Below, one piece after another: positions 42,431 through 57,400 of a stretch of DNA of 64,000 bases. Below the pieces are notes generated by a model that was given only the letters and a program-made list of their open reading frames with translations, was not told the origin of the DNA and did no database searches. This DNA is from Phaeosaccion multiseriatum (taxonomy: Eukaryota > Ochrophyta, other classes). Position numbers and translations under genes: made by a program. The stretch is from the NCBI GenBank assembly GCA_965112735.1, contig OZ218953.1:248001-312000 (forward strand). Reading direction: 5' to 3'. The number at the start of each line of letters is the position of its first letter. Position 1 is the first letter of the stretch.

Positions 42431-45400
42431 CTATCCAAAGCCGAATCCCTCTGAGCCCTCCCTCAGCGCCAACAATAGCCTCTTCTGCGTCATCTCCTCG
42501 CTATCGTACACGGGCAGGTTGAGCTGGTTGAAGCAGGTGTGTGCCTGGGGCAGCAGGTGTGACCCCCCAAAGGTCTTGGTGATGTTAAACTTCTGCAAGC
42601 CGCGCATGCCCTGCAGATGCCCGAAGCCCTCCAGCGGCACCTTGCTTGTGCCGGTGACGAATTGCAAGAACAGAGCCTTCTCCTCCTGCCCAAAGCTGCG
42701 CAGCACGTTCCAGAACCACACGATCTGTGGGTCCGAGGCCTTGAACACATTGTACTCCGTGTTGCTCTGCAAATCGTCAAGGTCAATGTCGGGCATGCCG
42801 CTGATGAGCAGCTCCAGCTCCTTGGGCGTGAAGATGGAGATGAGCTCTGGCGGCACCAGCTCATGAAAGCCGTCCAGAAAGGCCTCGATCTGCTTGCGAA
42901 TGCCCTCCGTCATTCGGTGGTGCGTGACTAGGCGCACGTAGTCCAGCTTAGTGTCGTCCGTCACTGCAATGTTGCGCCCCCCGGGCACCAGGTCCACCGT
43001 CTCCACCTGCCCGAACTTGCTCCTCTCTGCACTGAAGGTGAGCTCCAGGCCGAGCATGTCTAGCTCCATAGAGAGGATCGTGGTGAGGTTCTTGTAGTAC
43101 TCGGGGTCGGTGGCCTCCATGTCTCCGTAGGCCACAGGCACACCCAGAATGTGTTTGTAGAAGCTCTGCGTGAAGTGCGCGTCCAGCAGCTGCCCGTCGG
43201 CGATGGCCTTACCCACGATGCGCCCCACAAACTTGAGATAGAACAAGTGGTCAGGATTGACGCCGCTCAAAGGGTTGGGTTGGAAGGTCACGCCGTCCGC
43301 CGCCGAGATAAAGAGCGCGTAATTGGCGTTAAATATCTCCCTGGCGAGGATGCTGTACCACTCCCTCGTGAGCCCGCCTGCGTCGATTCCCTCCTCCCCC
43401 TGGAAGGTAATGTGCAGCCTGCCTCTCATCTCCTCTGCCGTTCTGATCCTCAACTGATGGAAGGACTGCTCAAACACGAGGTTTCTGGGCACGTTCAGCC
43501 GGAGCACGCCATACCTCCGCGTGCTATGCTGGCGCAGACGCCTGAGCTGTGCCCTGAAGAAGGCCCGCTTGTTGTCGAAGTCGAGGTGCCTGCGACACAC
43601 AGGGTCCTGTACCATGGCTGCGAGGCTGCGGTCGAGGAGCTGTGGGTTCTGGTGCAGCAGCGCGTTGAGCAGCGCCTTGTGCGAGGACACGAAGTCCGCG
43701 AGACGCCGCCCACCTATGAGTGTAGTGTGTTGTGGTATATTGTGGTATGAAAGAGCCAGAGAGTCAGTACATATGAACAGATGTATACAGGCGAACAGAA
43801 CAGCGAAGCTCGAATCACGTGAGTGAGTACAGTGTAGCATACACATGCGAGCAGAAGCGCACACATCGAGCCCTCTCAGTCTCGCTCTCACCTGGCTTGG
43901 CAACGATCTTGGAGAGATCCTCCTCCACAAAGGGCCTCATATTCTTGGGAACGTTCCTCCTGAACTTGGCCCCAGGGAGATCCATCAGGAGGCGGGTAGT
44001 CCCCTTGAGCAGGTTGGCGGAAGAGGAAGTGGCCGCTAGAGTCCGCGCCTCGTCCTCCCCAGACGGGGCCTTCTCTTCGTCCTCCATCGCCGCGGCACCC
44101 CCCGCCCCTGCTGCCTCTGCTGCCCCTGCTGCGCCTGTTGCCCCTCCTGCCCCTCCTGCCGCTTCATGCTCGGCCGCCGAAGCCGAGGCCGCCGCCGCCA
44201 CCGCCGCCGCAGCTGCAGCGACCGCAGCCTCCTCGTCCTCCGCCTCACTGCTCGCCCCTGCCTTGCCCTTGCCCTCCTCGGCGTCGTCCTGCTCCTCCCA
44301 AGTGTTGCGGGCATTGACCACAAAGAACACCTCTACCACAGGCAGGAAGCGCGCCAAGAGCCCCGCCATGGCAGAAGTGTACTTGGACTTGCCCACGCGG
44401 GGAGGCGCATCGCCGCTTGCGCCTGCCCCTGCCCCTGCCCCTGATCCTGATCCTGACACCGATAGGGATGCTTCCGCCTCCCCAACTGCATCCCCAACTG
44501 CTACTGCCTCATCGCCGACGACTTGGGTGTCTTCCTCTTCCTCCTCCTCCACTCCGGGCGTGACCCCCTGCAGCACGCCCACCACCCTCAGGCAGTCGGA
44601 CAGGGCGTCCCACAGCGCATCGAGGCCTAGGCTGGAGCTGGACAGGGCCTTGTCCAGCGCTCGAGAGCCCTCGGGGGACGCGTCGGTGCTGGCCAGAGAG
44701 CACAGAGTCTGCAGCACGCGGAGCAACTTGAGCTCACTCGAGCTGCCGGTGAGGGTTAACGCGGCTGGAGACGGGACACTGCCTGCTGCTGTTGTTGTTG
44801 CTGGCTGGCCCGGTTCCGGCGCCTGTGCCTGCTGCTGCTGCTCGACAGGGTCCTCCTCCCTAGCTCTCTTGCCTTTGCCCTTGCCCTTGCCCTTGCCCTT
44901 GCCTCCATCAGATGCACTGACTTGTGCTGCCTCTGCCGCCTCCGCCGCCGCCTTCTTCGCTTTCTCCCCCTGCCGTGTGGAGGCCTCGAGCGTGAGGCTG
45001 AGCTGCTTGGACAGACCCTCGAGTTCGGAGATGGAGCTCTTGCCAAGGGCCTCCGCAACAAGCCCAAGCTCCTTCAGCAACTTGCTGCGATTTGCAGGGA
45101 CCTGTGTGTGTGTGTTTGTGTGTGTGTGTGCGTGAGCGTGTGTTCGATGGCAACAAACGGGCAAGCACAGGGGTCAGGTCAGCGTCTCGAAGAGAGCAGC
45201 GCATGTGTGGACAAGATGGGGGAGAGAAAGACCGAAAGCAAGCAACAAGAGATTGACACCTTCCTCTCCCTCACCTTTGCAAGGTGAAGCAGGACCGTGC
45301 GGATGCGCTGGAAGGTGCTCTCGCTGCACGTCTCGAGGTGCAGGAGGGAGCACAGCAGATGCAGTCTTTCGGGCGAGATGCGGGGCGTGGGGATCGGCAC

Positions 45401-48400
45401 CCACTCTGAAGCGGGTACGGCAGCAACACTGGCGTCGCCTGGTGCAGCGGTTGCTACTGCTCCTCCTCCTGCGGCTCCTGGGGCTCCTGGGGCTCCTACC
45501 GCTGCTGCTGCTGCTGCTGCTGCTGCTCCTGCCACTGGGACTCCTGGCGCCCCTGCCTCTTCCACCTCCATATCTACTGTTGCCGCGTTGCCCCCTCCTC
45601 CATCAGCAGTTGCAGCCGCCGCGGACGGAGGAGCAGCAGAAGGACCTGCCGCAATAGAAGCCCCAGTAGAAGCTGCTGCTGCATCGCCCACAGTGGGGGT
45701 CGACGGCAGCTTACTCAGGGGATTTACGAGGACCTCGAGCAGGTGCAGCAGCTGGTCGAGGTTGGATGAGCTCATGGTGTAGAGCCGCGTGTCCAGGAGG
45801 GCCAAGAGCTGCTCCAGCAGCACGTTGTCAGACTTAGACTCGCCTTGTGCCTGTGGCTGTCCGTCGCCATCGTCCATGTCCACCACATCCGTTGCTGCTG
45901 CAGCTGCAGCAGCCTGGCTCGCCGCTGGCTTCTTCCCCTTCCCCTTGCTGCCCATGAGGCTTCCTTCTCCGTCCAAGTCGCTACTCGGGGCGGATTCTGC
46001 GCTGGTGGTGGCTCCTTGAGAGGGCACAGCGGCAGGCGAAGTCAGCATGTCGTGAATGACTCGGCTCGAGTTCTTGGAGAGGTACCAGAGGTAGTCCAAC
46101 GCTCGATGCGCAATCACGGGGTGGGCCTCTTCGTTCCCATTCTCCGCTTCGTTCAGCACGCTGTGGGCAGAGGCAAAGGCCGACAGAGGCCCCGTCCCGG
46201 AAGAAGGCGGGCAGCCAATGAGGCCCACGGGCGGCAGCATGAGGTCTCCTGTGGAGGGGTCCCACCCCCCGGCCACAGCGGCGGCATGAGCATCCGCTTC
46301 CTCTGGGGTGGGCAGCAGCCGTCTCTCATCACCCTCTCCAGAACCAGAGCCAGCAGCAGGGGGGGCTTGTCGGTCAGCATTGTCAGCATCACTTCCTCCG
46401 CCACCCGCCCCCCCCCCTCCCGGAGGACCACCGCCGCTGCCCCCTCCTGCCTTGTTCTCATCGCCAGAGTCACCATCATCGTCTCCTCCTCCTCCTCCTC
46501 CACCCTTACCCCCTTCTGCCACACGCAAGGCTGTCTTGTCCTTCTTGCCGGTCCGCACAGAGCGTCTTGGGTGCGCAGAGTGGGGCGAGGCCACATCCAC
46601 AGAGCCCTCGGCAGCACCCCCCCCCCCGGAGAGAGCCTCGATGGCCACAGAGCTGCTCTCCATGGCACCGGGGGCGGAGGAGAGGTAATGGCGAAGGGCG
46701 GTGCGTAGCCCGCTTCGGTCGGCATTCACCAGACAGACCAAGGCGTGCACAACAGCGAGGCGCATGCGCGGGTTCGAGGCGCAAAGGTTCAGTAGCAGGC
46801 GGGCTAGTTGGCGCTGGGGACGCATCGGGTTCATGAGGTGGAGCAGCCGAATCAGCACGGCCATGCCGCTGACGGTCAGCACCGGCCGGTCGGCAAGAGA
46901 CCTATTCCCTGCGTCGCCGCTGCTGCCGCTGCCCTGAGGAGGCAAATCAGCCGGCTCGAGCCGCATTTGTCCCACGCGATTGACTCCGGCCTCGGCAAAG
47001 AGGGCATCCGAGCGGTGGCCTCTCGAGCGGCCTGTAGCGGGGCAGGGTTAGCGAGGCGCAAAAGAGGAGCGGCAGCAGAGAATGTGAAACGGTGGTGATG
47101 AGGCAGTGCTGGGGGGATGGGGGCAATGGAGAGAAAACAGCCGATGAGGGAAAGGGAAATCGTTCCATTCCAAGCACGAAAAACACCAAGGGCCTTTCCT
47201 TTCGTCAGCACCCCTCCAAGCGCCCCCCCTTCCCCTCCCTCCCCGGCCTACGATCGTACCTGCATAGCCGGCCACATGAAGCCTGCCGCCTCTGTTCCTC
47301 CGTCGACTGGCCCCTTCGGCCCGTGCCTCCTCCGCCTGCGCTTCTGCCCCCTCCATACCAGCCGCCGGTCCTCCTCCTCCTCCTGCTGCCGCTGCTACCA
47401 CCGCAGCTACAGCTGCATGGGCCGCTGCTGCCGCCCCTCTCGCCCCTCCCCCGCTACTGCTCGAGCCGCCTGCCTCTGCTCCTCCTCCTCCTGCTCCTCC
47501 TCCTCCTGCTCCTCCTCGGCCTCGAGATCTAAGCAGCATAACCTCCGCAACGAGGTTGGGTGGCAACGTTGCCAAAAACTGATCGTCTGCAGACAGGAGA
47601 ATTTCCTGCCGCAGATCAGGCGAAAGGGACGCCACGAACGAGGCGTTGTCCATCTCCTGTGCATTGGAGGGGTCTGCCGGAGCCTCTGCTTCCCCGCCAG
47701 CCTCCCGGTTGGCACCCCCTCCCCTGGACCGATTGCGCCTCTCCTGGTCCAGAACCTCCTGCCGCACATCCTCCGGCAAGGCCGCAAGAGCATCTGGGTC
47801 CAGTCCGGCGGCCTCCACGAGCTCCTGCTGGGCCTCTGCGCTGCGCTCGTACTCTCTCACCACCTCCTCCTGCATCTCGGAAGGCAACTGCGCGAACACC
47901 TCGGGATCCATCCCAGGGGGGCACACTGGCCCGTCTGCTGCTGCTGCAGGAGCACCAGCACCAGCAGTTGGTGATACAGCAGGAGCGGGTTCAGCAGCAC
48001 CCTCTGCAGAAGCAGCAGGGGCATCCGCGGCTGTGGCCGCAGTTCCGGAGGAAGGCGTGCCACTGTCGTCCCTCATTGCCTCCACGCCAGCTTGCTCTGC
48101 TCCGCTCTCCACCCCGTCCTCCTTGGCTTCGTCTCCGGTCTTGGCCTCAGCGACCTCCGGATTGGGCCGCCTTCGCGAGCCTGATGGAGACAGCGACAAG
48201 CTGGATGCTAGCGCCGCAACGGTTTCGCCTTCCGAAGACGACCCGGAGCCAGACTGAGCCGCACGACCTCCCGTCACTCCCCCCACCTCTTCGTCGTCCT
48301 CTTCCTCATCCTTGCCGTCCTCGTCCTCGTCATCATCATCGTCGCCTCCACCGCCGTCATGGTCGTGATCGGCGTCCTTCACCTCCTTCACTTGCTGCTC

Positions 48401-51400
48401 TCCTTGACCCTCGCCGTCAACCTCCATTGCAATCGACGTATCTGAGCGATCCACAGAGGTGTCTTCCTTGGCCTCAGCAGGGCCAGTGATGACATCAGGC
48501 ACAGAGCTTGCCCCTTCGACTCCCTTCGACTCAGCCTGGGCGCCCTCGGCCTTGTCTTCCTTCTCCTCCTTGTCCTCTTTGTCCTCCCCTTGGTCCTCCT
48601 TCGCGTCGGTCGCGTCTGTCGCCTTGGAATCGGCTGCTGACGCACCTTCACCCTCAGAGGAAACTGTGGAATGAGAAACATCGGAGGTGACAGGAGCTGC
48701 AGCCGAAGCCTGTGACGTATTATCACCAGTCACACTCAGGACCACACCATTGCTGCCTGTTCCGTGGATGTCTGTAAGTGGTGCATCTGTCCGAGGAGCA
48801 CCACGGCCGGCGGATGCTGCTACTGCTGCTGCTGCTGTTGCTGCTGTTGCTGCTGCTGCTGCTTCGCTCGCCCCGCTTTCTGAAGGTCGTTCCTCTGCAA
48901 CGTCCAGCCTGGACAACAGAGCAGACTCCACCATCTGGAAGAGATTGGTGAACTGCAAGTGCGGTGCCACTGCTGCTGAGGCTGAGGCTGCACCACCTCC
49001 CGTCGCAGCACTCGCACTCGAGCCCCCCGCAGAGCCATCTGCCCCTTCTGCTGATGCTGGTGCTGCTGGTGGTGGTGGTGGTGCTGATGCTGGTGGCGGT
49101 GCTGCTGCTTCCCCTTCTGCAGGTGCTGCTACTGCTGCCCCTTCTGCTGGTGGTGGTACTGCTGCTGCCCTTTCTGCAGATGCTACCGCGCCTTCTACTG
49201 CTGTTGCTAATGCTGCTGCTTCCCCTGCTGTTGTCTCTGCTGCCTCTGCTGCTGCTGCTGCTTCTCGCTCTGCTGCCTCTGCTGCTGTTTGTACTCGTAG
49301 TGAAACTGGTCCTGCCCCCCCGGCATGCCTCGAGTCGCCAAAGAACACCTCCAATGCGGGTTCGATCCTCGATCTTAGCGCCTCGTCCATCATGACGTCC
49401 TCCAGCTCCAGGCCGGGCGGCAGTGACAGGCCAGGAGGGAAGGCAGGGAGACGACCCGTGGCCCCCACCCCCCCCCCGGCATGCCTGTGGTGGTGCCGCC
49501 GCTGGCCTGCTGCGCATCAAATGAGGGGCGAGGGAGTGAGTGTGTGAGGGGCGGAGAGGAGGCAGAAGATATGACAAGGAGACGAACAAACACACACAAC
49601 AAATGCCCACCTCGGCTCAATCCGGTGAGGCTGTTCCCTGCCACGCTCATGGGGTCGGCACCGGGGGCAGCAGCGGCTGCGGCCGAGTCCCTCAAGGCTT
49701 GTGCCCCGCTGAGCAGCGGATGGTCCACAGAAGTCGTCACCTGCTGCATTGCCGCACTGACTCCCGACGGGAAGATTCGGCCGCTGTGGGTATGTCCCGG
49801 GGGGGGGTGGTTGTGGCCGGCAATCATTGCCCCGGGCCCCCCCACGAGCCCTGGCAGAGGGGGCAGGGTCGCTCCTCCGGCTCCTGCGTCGGGAATCCCG
49901 CTAATACCTGGCAGGTTCCGCACGACCTGAACAATGCTTGGGTGGCTGGAGTGGTTGGGATGTGAACTCCCTGTCCCTCCGCCCCCTCCCCCTGCCCCCC
50001 CGGCTGGCAGGCGAGTGAGGTGGAGACCGCTGGATTCGATGACGTCTTGAACTGTGCGTATGAGGCGGCGCCCTCCCTCCATAACCACCTGCTGCGTGTT
50101 GCCGTGGCGGGAAGACGGATGCATTTGCATGATCTGGCCGACGCGGATGTGCCCGGCGTCAACCCTATCCACCTCCGTCAACTCCTCCTCCTCTTCGTCC
50201 TCCTCGTCCTCCATCTCATCCTCCTGCATGTACTCCATATGGGGCACCAACTGAGGGACGTCCCCTCCGTGCCCAACGTAGGTCCACCCATGCGCATCTG
50301 TTTGCCCTGATTCGGCACCGTCTTCCTCCTCCTCTTCCTCCTCCTCCTCATCGTCGTCCTCGTCCTCGTCCTCATCCTCCTCCTCTTCCTCCACGTCCTC
50401 CTCGTCTTCGCCGTCCTCCTCTGCATTCATGAGCCCCCCCACCTCGTCGTCGACAGAAATTTCCTCTCGACCCCCTCCTCTCCCGTCTTCTTCGTCCCCG
50501 CTACTCTCTGACTCGTCCTCCCCGTCTTCGTCCTCGCGTTCGCTGCCGGTGTCATCGCCGTTGCTGTGCCGATCGTCGCCCTCGTCGTCCTCCCCTTCTG
50601 ACCCGCTCTGCTCATCACCGTCTTCATCTTCATCCTCATCCTCGTCCTCGTTCTCCCCTTCCCCCATTTCGTCGTCCGAGTCACTTGCAAGCATGAGGGC
50701 CCCAGGCACCCCCGGTACGCGCATTAGACCCACTGCCGTCAAGTCATCAAGATCGTCGGAGAAGTCCTCACTGCCCACCTCGTCGCCCTCGGACACGCCA
50801 TCTGACAAATCATATGCGTTCTCCGCATCCATTTCCGCCTCTTCCCTTTCCGCCTCAAACTCCTCTCTCCTCCTCCTCCGCCGCCGCCGCCGTCTCCTGC
50901 TGCTTTCTTCGGAAAGGTGACTGAGAGAGATCGAGCCTTGAACAAGCATGTCCTCTGCATCTCCTTCGTCCATGGAGCTACGCGTTCCGCTAAATCCTTC
51001 ATCCAGCATGGCATCATCGTCGGCAAAGGCAGATGCGCTACCTGCTGCTCCCGACCCAGTCGACGCACCCGGTGTGGACGGCAGTGATCCAGAAGAAGAG
51101 GCTGCACGAGAAATATTCCCACTCCTTCCAGCAGCTGCTACGGCAACAGCTGCAGCCACTCTCTCCCCATCCGGTCCTGGAGGCATCGGGCCTGATCCAC
51201 TGCTGCTGCTGCTGCTGCCGCCGCCACCGCCACTACTATCCCTTCCACCAGCACTGGCACCGCCACCATGCCTACGGCGAGACGTGGAGCGAGGCCTATT
51301 CCCCCCCGCTTGGCCTCCTCGCTGGCTTGAACGACCACCACTACCACCACCACTCCCTCTTCCTTCCCCGCCAGCAGACGACGAGCGACCACTTGCCCTA

Positions 51401-54400
51401 CCCTCTCCTCCCCCTCTTCTCGTGGTGCTGCCGTCTCTGTCAGTAGCCACAGAGCCCTCCGCTTGCTGGCCCCGTCTCCCTGCCACTGCCGCACGTGCTG
51501 CCTCAGGCGAGTCTGCAGCACCCTCCACGACAGCAGCAGCAGTAGCAGCAGTCGTACTAGAAGAGGGGGCAGCGGCAGCAGTGGTCGCAGAGGCCGTCCT
51601 TCCTGCGATAATCCGGTCGCTGGAGCGCTCACTCACTTCCAGGGCCCTCTTGCGCACCTGCTCGCACACGCTGACTCTGGAGAAGATCTCCAGAGGCCGG
51701 ACCAAGAAGGCGCAGCTCGAAGGGGCGCGAGAGGCGGTGAGGTCCACCCTCCCGAGAAGCGTCATGAGCACATTGACAATGTCCAGGTCCAGGAGGAGCC
51801 GCACCACGTCGAAAGACACGTGGCTGTTGCTGTCCCTCGTGCGCTGCTGGAGAGGGCTCTGGGGGGGGCGAGGCGAGGCCAGGCCCATGAGCACCTCGCC
51901 CCACGCCTGTAGGGCCCAGAGGTCGCTGTCCTTTCCCCCGATGAGGGCACTCATGTTCATACTCATCATGCCCTTCTCTTTCGACCCCGAGTCCTTTGCA
52001 CAGAGCAGCGCGTGAACAAGCTCCGCCAGTACTCGCCTCCGACCCTCCCCCGCGCGCGCACAAAGCGCAACGAGAAGACGAGCTGCCATCTGAGCCAAGC
52101 GGCTGGACACGGCCGCTCGGGCCTTGGTCACCTTCTTCTTTTCCGCAGAGGAAAGACCTGGAGTTGCTGCACTACCCCCTCCAGCTGACCCCGCTGATCC
52201 CGCTGACTCATCTCCCCCCCCTGCAGAGTCCACCACCGTCTCCTTGAAGGCGCTCGAAGAGCGCGGCACAGGCAGCACCGCGTGCAACAAGAAGGCCACG
52301 AAGGTGTGCGAGGGCTGCGAACAGCCAAACACCCCGTGAGGCAAAGACGCAAGCTGAGACACGGCCTCGGGTGCAAGCCCAGGCACGCGAGGAACAGGCC
52401 CTACTGCCGCTGCTGCAACGGCCTTGGCAGCAAATCGATGGGTGGCGTTTGCGCAGACGGGAAAGGCCCACACCAGGTCTCCCACGACCTCGAGCAAGTC
52501 AGTGACACTCACAAAGCCGATCCTCTCCGTCTGCACGACGGCCTCTGCAAGGATTGAGAGGGCTGTGACTGGAGCTGAGGCGGGCCCACTGCTGGCTGCA
52601 GACGCCGTATTCGCAGCAGCGGCGGCAGCGGTACACGCCGCAATGGCAGCGGCGGTCGCCATCGAGCTAGTCGCTGTCTCCTCAGGAGTCGCGCTGGCCA
52701 CTTGACGCCTCCTTTCAGCCTCCCTCTGCGCCTCTGCCCGGCGCAAGAGGATAATCTTAGACAGCAAAAGGTTCATCGTCTCGGTGCGATTCAGCGTAGC
52801 CTCCTGTGCCACTGCTGCTGCTGCTGCTGTTGCCGCTGCCCCTGATGCTGCTGTTGATGATACCGCCATCGGGGAGGGCGGAGGGGGCGGCATGATCTTG
52901 CTGTCGGCACTACTACTACCACTACTACTGCTGCTGCTGCTGCTGCCCCCCTTCTTGCCTCTTTTCGTGCCAGTCTCAGCCGCAGCTCCTCCTTTCGGCC
53001 CTGTCCGCCCTCCGGCACTAGCAGCAGCGCTGGGAGTTACGCCCCGCACCTCGCCGACTGCCGCCCCGCCCTTGACCACAGGCTTCAGAGTCACCAGACT
53101 CCTGCTGCTCGAGGGGCCTCCTCCCTCAGGAGCAGAGGCCTTCGTCACTCGCAGCGTGGCAGCAGCGGCACGAAGAAAGGCGTCTCGGTCTCTGATGAGG
53201 AGAGGCGCCAACTGCACGAGGAGAGCAAACAAAGGGACGGCGCCCGGCCGCTTCCCCTGCCCAGCTGGCGCGCCCTGTTGTTGGCGAGAGCGCTTGTCCA
53301 GCTGGGCAAAGGTGGTGCGAAACTTCGTCTCCATTGTTGCCTTTTCGGGGGGAGGGGAGGGGTTCAAGAGAGACAGTTGGGACACGACAGAGTGAGATAA
53401 GCAGCACCTTCCGGGAACGCAACTATTCCACAAGCGTTCCTCAACAAGGCCCCTATACCAGAAAAAACTTTAATTGTACCTGAAGCGTCAGAGGATCCTC
53501 CAAGAGATGCTTGAAGAGAGAGGTCACGAGCGCCGTGTGTCCCGGAAAGGTGCACGCCTTGGGCAGCCCCAGCAGAGAAGCTCTCCCCCCCAGGGCCATG
53601 AAGCGCTTCGCTCTGGTGTAGTCCTTCACAAAGTGCACCAGCAGCTTCAAAATGGCCTGCGTCACTTGCTTGGGAATGGCCACAGAAGTGGACACTGCTG
53701 CTGCTGGCGCTGGTACGGACAAGCGCAGGCAAGGGCCCGGAAGGGATGACGAGGCATCGTCCGTCATCGGCACGCTTCCATCGTCACTCTGCTGCTGTTC
53801 CTGCTGCTGCTTCTTCCGCTCGCTCTTCTCGTCTGCCTCTCCTTTCTCCTTAAGCGCAGCCAGCATCTCCACGGCAAGGTTCAGCAGCCGGTCCGAATGT
53901 GCCTCGCTGAGCATGGGTACGACTTTCGGGATGTCGCTAAACACGTCGTCTTCCTCAGCAGCAGCAGCAGCAGCGGCTGCAGCCTTAGAGGGGGATACAC
54001 CAGACGCCTTCGCCTTCCCCTTGCCCTTGCCCTTGTGGTCCGGTTTCTTCCCTGGAGTACGTGCAGTTTGACTGCCCGTCTTCTCATCCTCTCCACTGTG
54101 GCTCTCAGACTCGACCGCCTTCGCTGTGGCTTCTTTCGCGCCTTCCCCAGCAGCAGAAGCAGCAACGCTCTTCGCAAGACTTTCAGCGTCGAGAACAGGT
54201 AGGGCCATGAGCTCCAGCAGCAGAAGGCAAGGAGGCAGGTATGTGGGCCACTCCCCTAGACTGCCATCTTTCCCTCCCTCCATGATGCCCGTCAAGGCCG
54301 CCTCCACCAGCGTGAGGAGGGTATGCGGTAAGTCCTGCTCCTTCAGCAGCCCCCGGCACTGTGGTAGGGCGTGAATCAACAGCAACACCACGTGGAGCAT

Positions 54401-57400
54401 GCCCCCCAGAGCAGCCAGCGTGGCCTGCTCCGCCACCCCGCCGGGGGAAACGCCGGCTCCGAGTGCAGACACTCTTTCGATGGCCGTCCGGACAATGTCG
54501 TCTCTCATTTCATCGGCCTCCTTCTCCTTCTCCCCCACACTGCCCCCGTCAGGAGAGGTCATCTGACAAGTAAGAACGAGGAGCGGAGTGGGGCGAGACG
54601 GAGGAGTAAGTAATGGCATGGGGTGATGCAGACATGGACAAGTAAGAGCAGACTCACCCGCTCCGCCTTCTTGCGTCTGATGTCTTCAATAAGAGAGGTG
54701 ACCACCACGAGGCTGGTGCTCTGCCTCCTGTCTGGCGGCGGCGCTGTGGCAATTCCCGGGGTAGGTGGGGTTGTTGACTCCTCTGCGGGCCCTGCTGCTT
54801 CTGCGGCAGCCGCCTCCACTGCGCTCTTCTCAACGAGCGGGAAGACCACTTCTCGCAGTGTCTTCTGGAGGGCCTTGAGAGATCCATCCGCCTGATTTCG
54901 ACGCCGATAAAGAGGCACGGGAGGCACCAACCGCGTCAGAGGAGGCACAAAATAAGGGAAAGAAAAAAACGAAAAGGAGTTCACTGACCGACCCAACGCA
55001 CCTTTTCGCACGCCGCCTTGAGCTCCTTGGCCATTCGCTCCCTCTCGGCTTTGAGCTCCGCCTCTGCTTGGGCCGCCGCCTTCTCCTTGGCCTTCTCAAA
55101 GTCCGCTGCTAACTTCTTTCGCGTCTCCTCTTCCTCCTCCCTCTTCTTCTTGGCTTCCTCTTGCCGCTCCTGTTCCTCCGTGACTGCCTGTGCGGCCACT
55201 TCGGGGGCAGCATCTAGCCGTTCCGCTTCCACCGTGGCTGCTTCTGCTGACACTTCGGGAGCTTCCTCTTCCTCCTCCTCCTCCTCCTCCTCGGGCTCGC
55301 TACTCTTCATTTCCGCGTCGCCATCCTCGTCTTCCGCGGCGGCGGGTGCTGCGGTTGCGTCACCTGCAGCAGCATCAGCAGCAGGAGCACTACCACTAGG
55401 AGCATCAGCACTTGCAGCACTAGCACCGACAGCAGCAGGAGCACTGCTACTGCTACCAGCGCCACCGGCACCGGCACTGCTACTAGCCGCACTGGCACCA
55501 CCAGATCCGGAGGAAGAAGATGACGCCGCCGCCGGCGCGGGTGCAGGGTGTGAGAGCAGATACTCCATGGCCACCTCCACTCGGTTGGACTCGTGCGCAC
55601 GCAGCGCCTCCAGGATGTGCTCTCTTCCAAAGCCCATCTCCATCAGCGCCGTGATGGTCGCCTCGGAGGGCACAAAAGCCGGCCGTGCTGGCTCTGCCAG
55701 CAGCCCGGCGCCTCCCTGTCCCTGCGGGGGTGGAAACCTCTCGAGCTGCGCTTGTAACCGCTGCAGAGGGCCCACCATGAAGCGATGACCGCCGAGTCGG
55801 TGAGGCGCGCGTCTCCCTGCGCCACCAAACTGCAGCCCAGCTCCGAGTGCCCCCCCCGGGCCCCCCAATGCGCGTTCCCGGGCGCGCTGGCTGCGTTGGC
55901 ACAGCTCCAGACTGGCCTCCACCTGCAGAGAGGCAACGAGGTCCTGCGCCACGGAAAACAGTTTCTGCAGCACGTCGGGGGGCAGCTTGTGAAGGCGACC
56001 GTGCGAGAGAAGCTCGCCGATGGTGGCCGATATGGCCATGTGAAGCTGCCGGGAGAAGGCGTCGGGCTCGAACTCTGAGAAGCCTGAGCTTGAGCTTGAG
56101 CTCGAGCTCGAGCTTGCTCTCGCGTCGGCAGGTAGGGCCGCGGCCTCGGCCTCACTGTTGGCTGCTGCAGCGTCGCCTGCCACCACCTCCATCCCCTGCG
56201 GCTGCTCCGCTCCTCCGGCCCCTGCTGGGGATGGCTCTGCCGGAGGGGGTGCTTGTGCGCTCTCCCCCTCTTGGGCCCCTCCCTCTGGCCCTCCCTCTGG
56301 CCCTCCCTCTGGCCCTCCCTCTGGCCCTCCCGCTGCCCCTCCCGCTGCCCCTCTCGCTGCCCCTCCCACTGCCCCTCCCGCTGCCCACCCCGCCACCTCC
56401 AATGCAAGTGCACCCAGTGCAGCCGAGGGCCCTGTATGCAGCAAACAAGACGTAAAGGAGAGAGGAGCGGGGGATGTGGAGTCAGAAGATTGATTTGCGA
56501 ACGGTCTCCCAAGTGTATTTGGAGCAAGTGGGGTCAGAAGGAGGCGCAACGGTTTTCAAGCTCTCTCCCTTCGAAAAGAGTTTCCGTTTTGTGGACTCAC
56601 CTGATGCTGCGGCTCCGGAGCCTGCGCCTGCTGCGGCGGCGCCTGTGCTCCCACTAGCACCCTGAGCGGAGGCGGACACCATCACCCTCCTCTCTGCGTC
56701 TCTCTTGGCTTGCAGCACCATCGCGCTGGTGTAGGGACTCGTAAAGATGAGCGACCTGCTGCTGAGGCGGCGCAGCATGGACAGAGAAGCACGGACATTT
56801 TCCAGCATCTCGGGGAAGATTGTATTGTGCTTCTCACAAGCGGCTGGTCCGTGCTGCTCGGTGCCGTCTACGGTGGTGTCCATCGTGCTCTCGCTCTCGG
56901 CGGAGGCGCAGGACTGCGTCTCGAGCATCAGTTGCAGTAGCGCCCCCGACATGACAATAACTTGGCTCAGCGAATCTGTCGCTGGGAAACGGTCCTCCTC
57001 CTCCCTCTCCAGCTCCTGCGGCCGCTTGGGCGCCACGATGAGCTGCTGCATCTTCCACAGAATGAAGGTGTTGAGAAAGTGCCTTCGCTCATCGAACAGC
57101 ACCGCGGCTGCCAGCTCCATGGCGTTGCTCACATACATGGCAGCGGCCAGTGGGTGTAGCTCATCCGACGACGGCGTTTGCGACACTCGCTGCACGACTC
57201 GCAAACCCTCTCCCATGAGGTCCCTGAGAGCATGCACCACCATGTCCGCCACTTGCGGCGCGTGTTGCGTCAGAGACACCGCAGCTACATCCTCCCTCGC
57301 GTGGTGCCTGGGGCTGCCCGCCAGCAGCACCTTGCCCAGCACGGAGAAGATCTGCCGCAGACCGCCGTGCAGCCTCCCCAACACGTGCGCCCCCGCCGCC

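Noticed and set aside
42105-42438. Arg/Glu-rich minus-strand frames after the HECT stop
   Set aside because: Generated by the CT-rich tandem repeat in three frames; no independent start context or domain.
43819-45135. 438-codon plus-strand frame (Ser/Ala-rich)
   Set aside because: Antisense shadow of HECT ligase exon 10; GC-rich codon bias removes stops on the opposite strand. The same holds for the long plus-strand frames at 48687-49547, 50948-52015 and 56747-57859.
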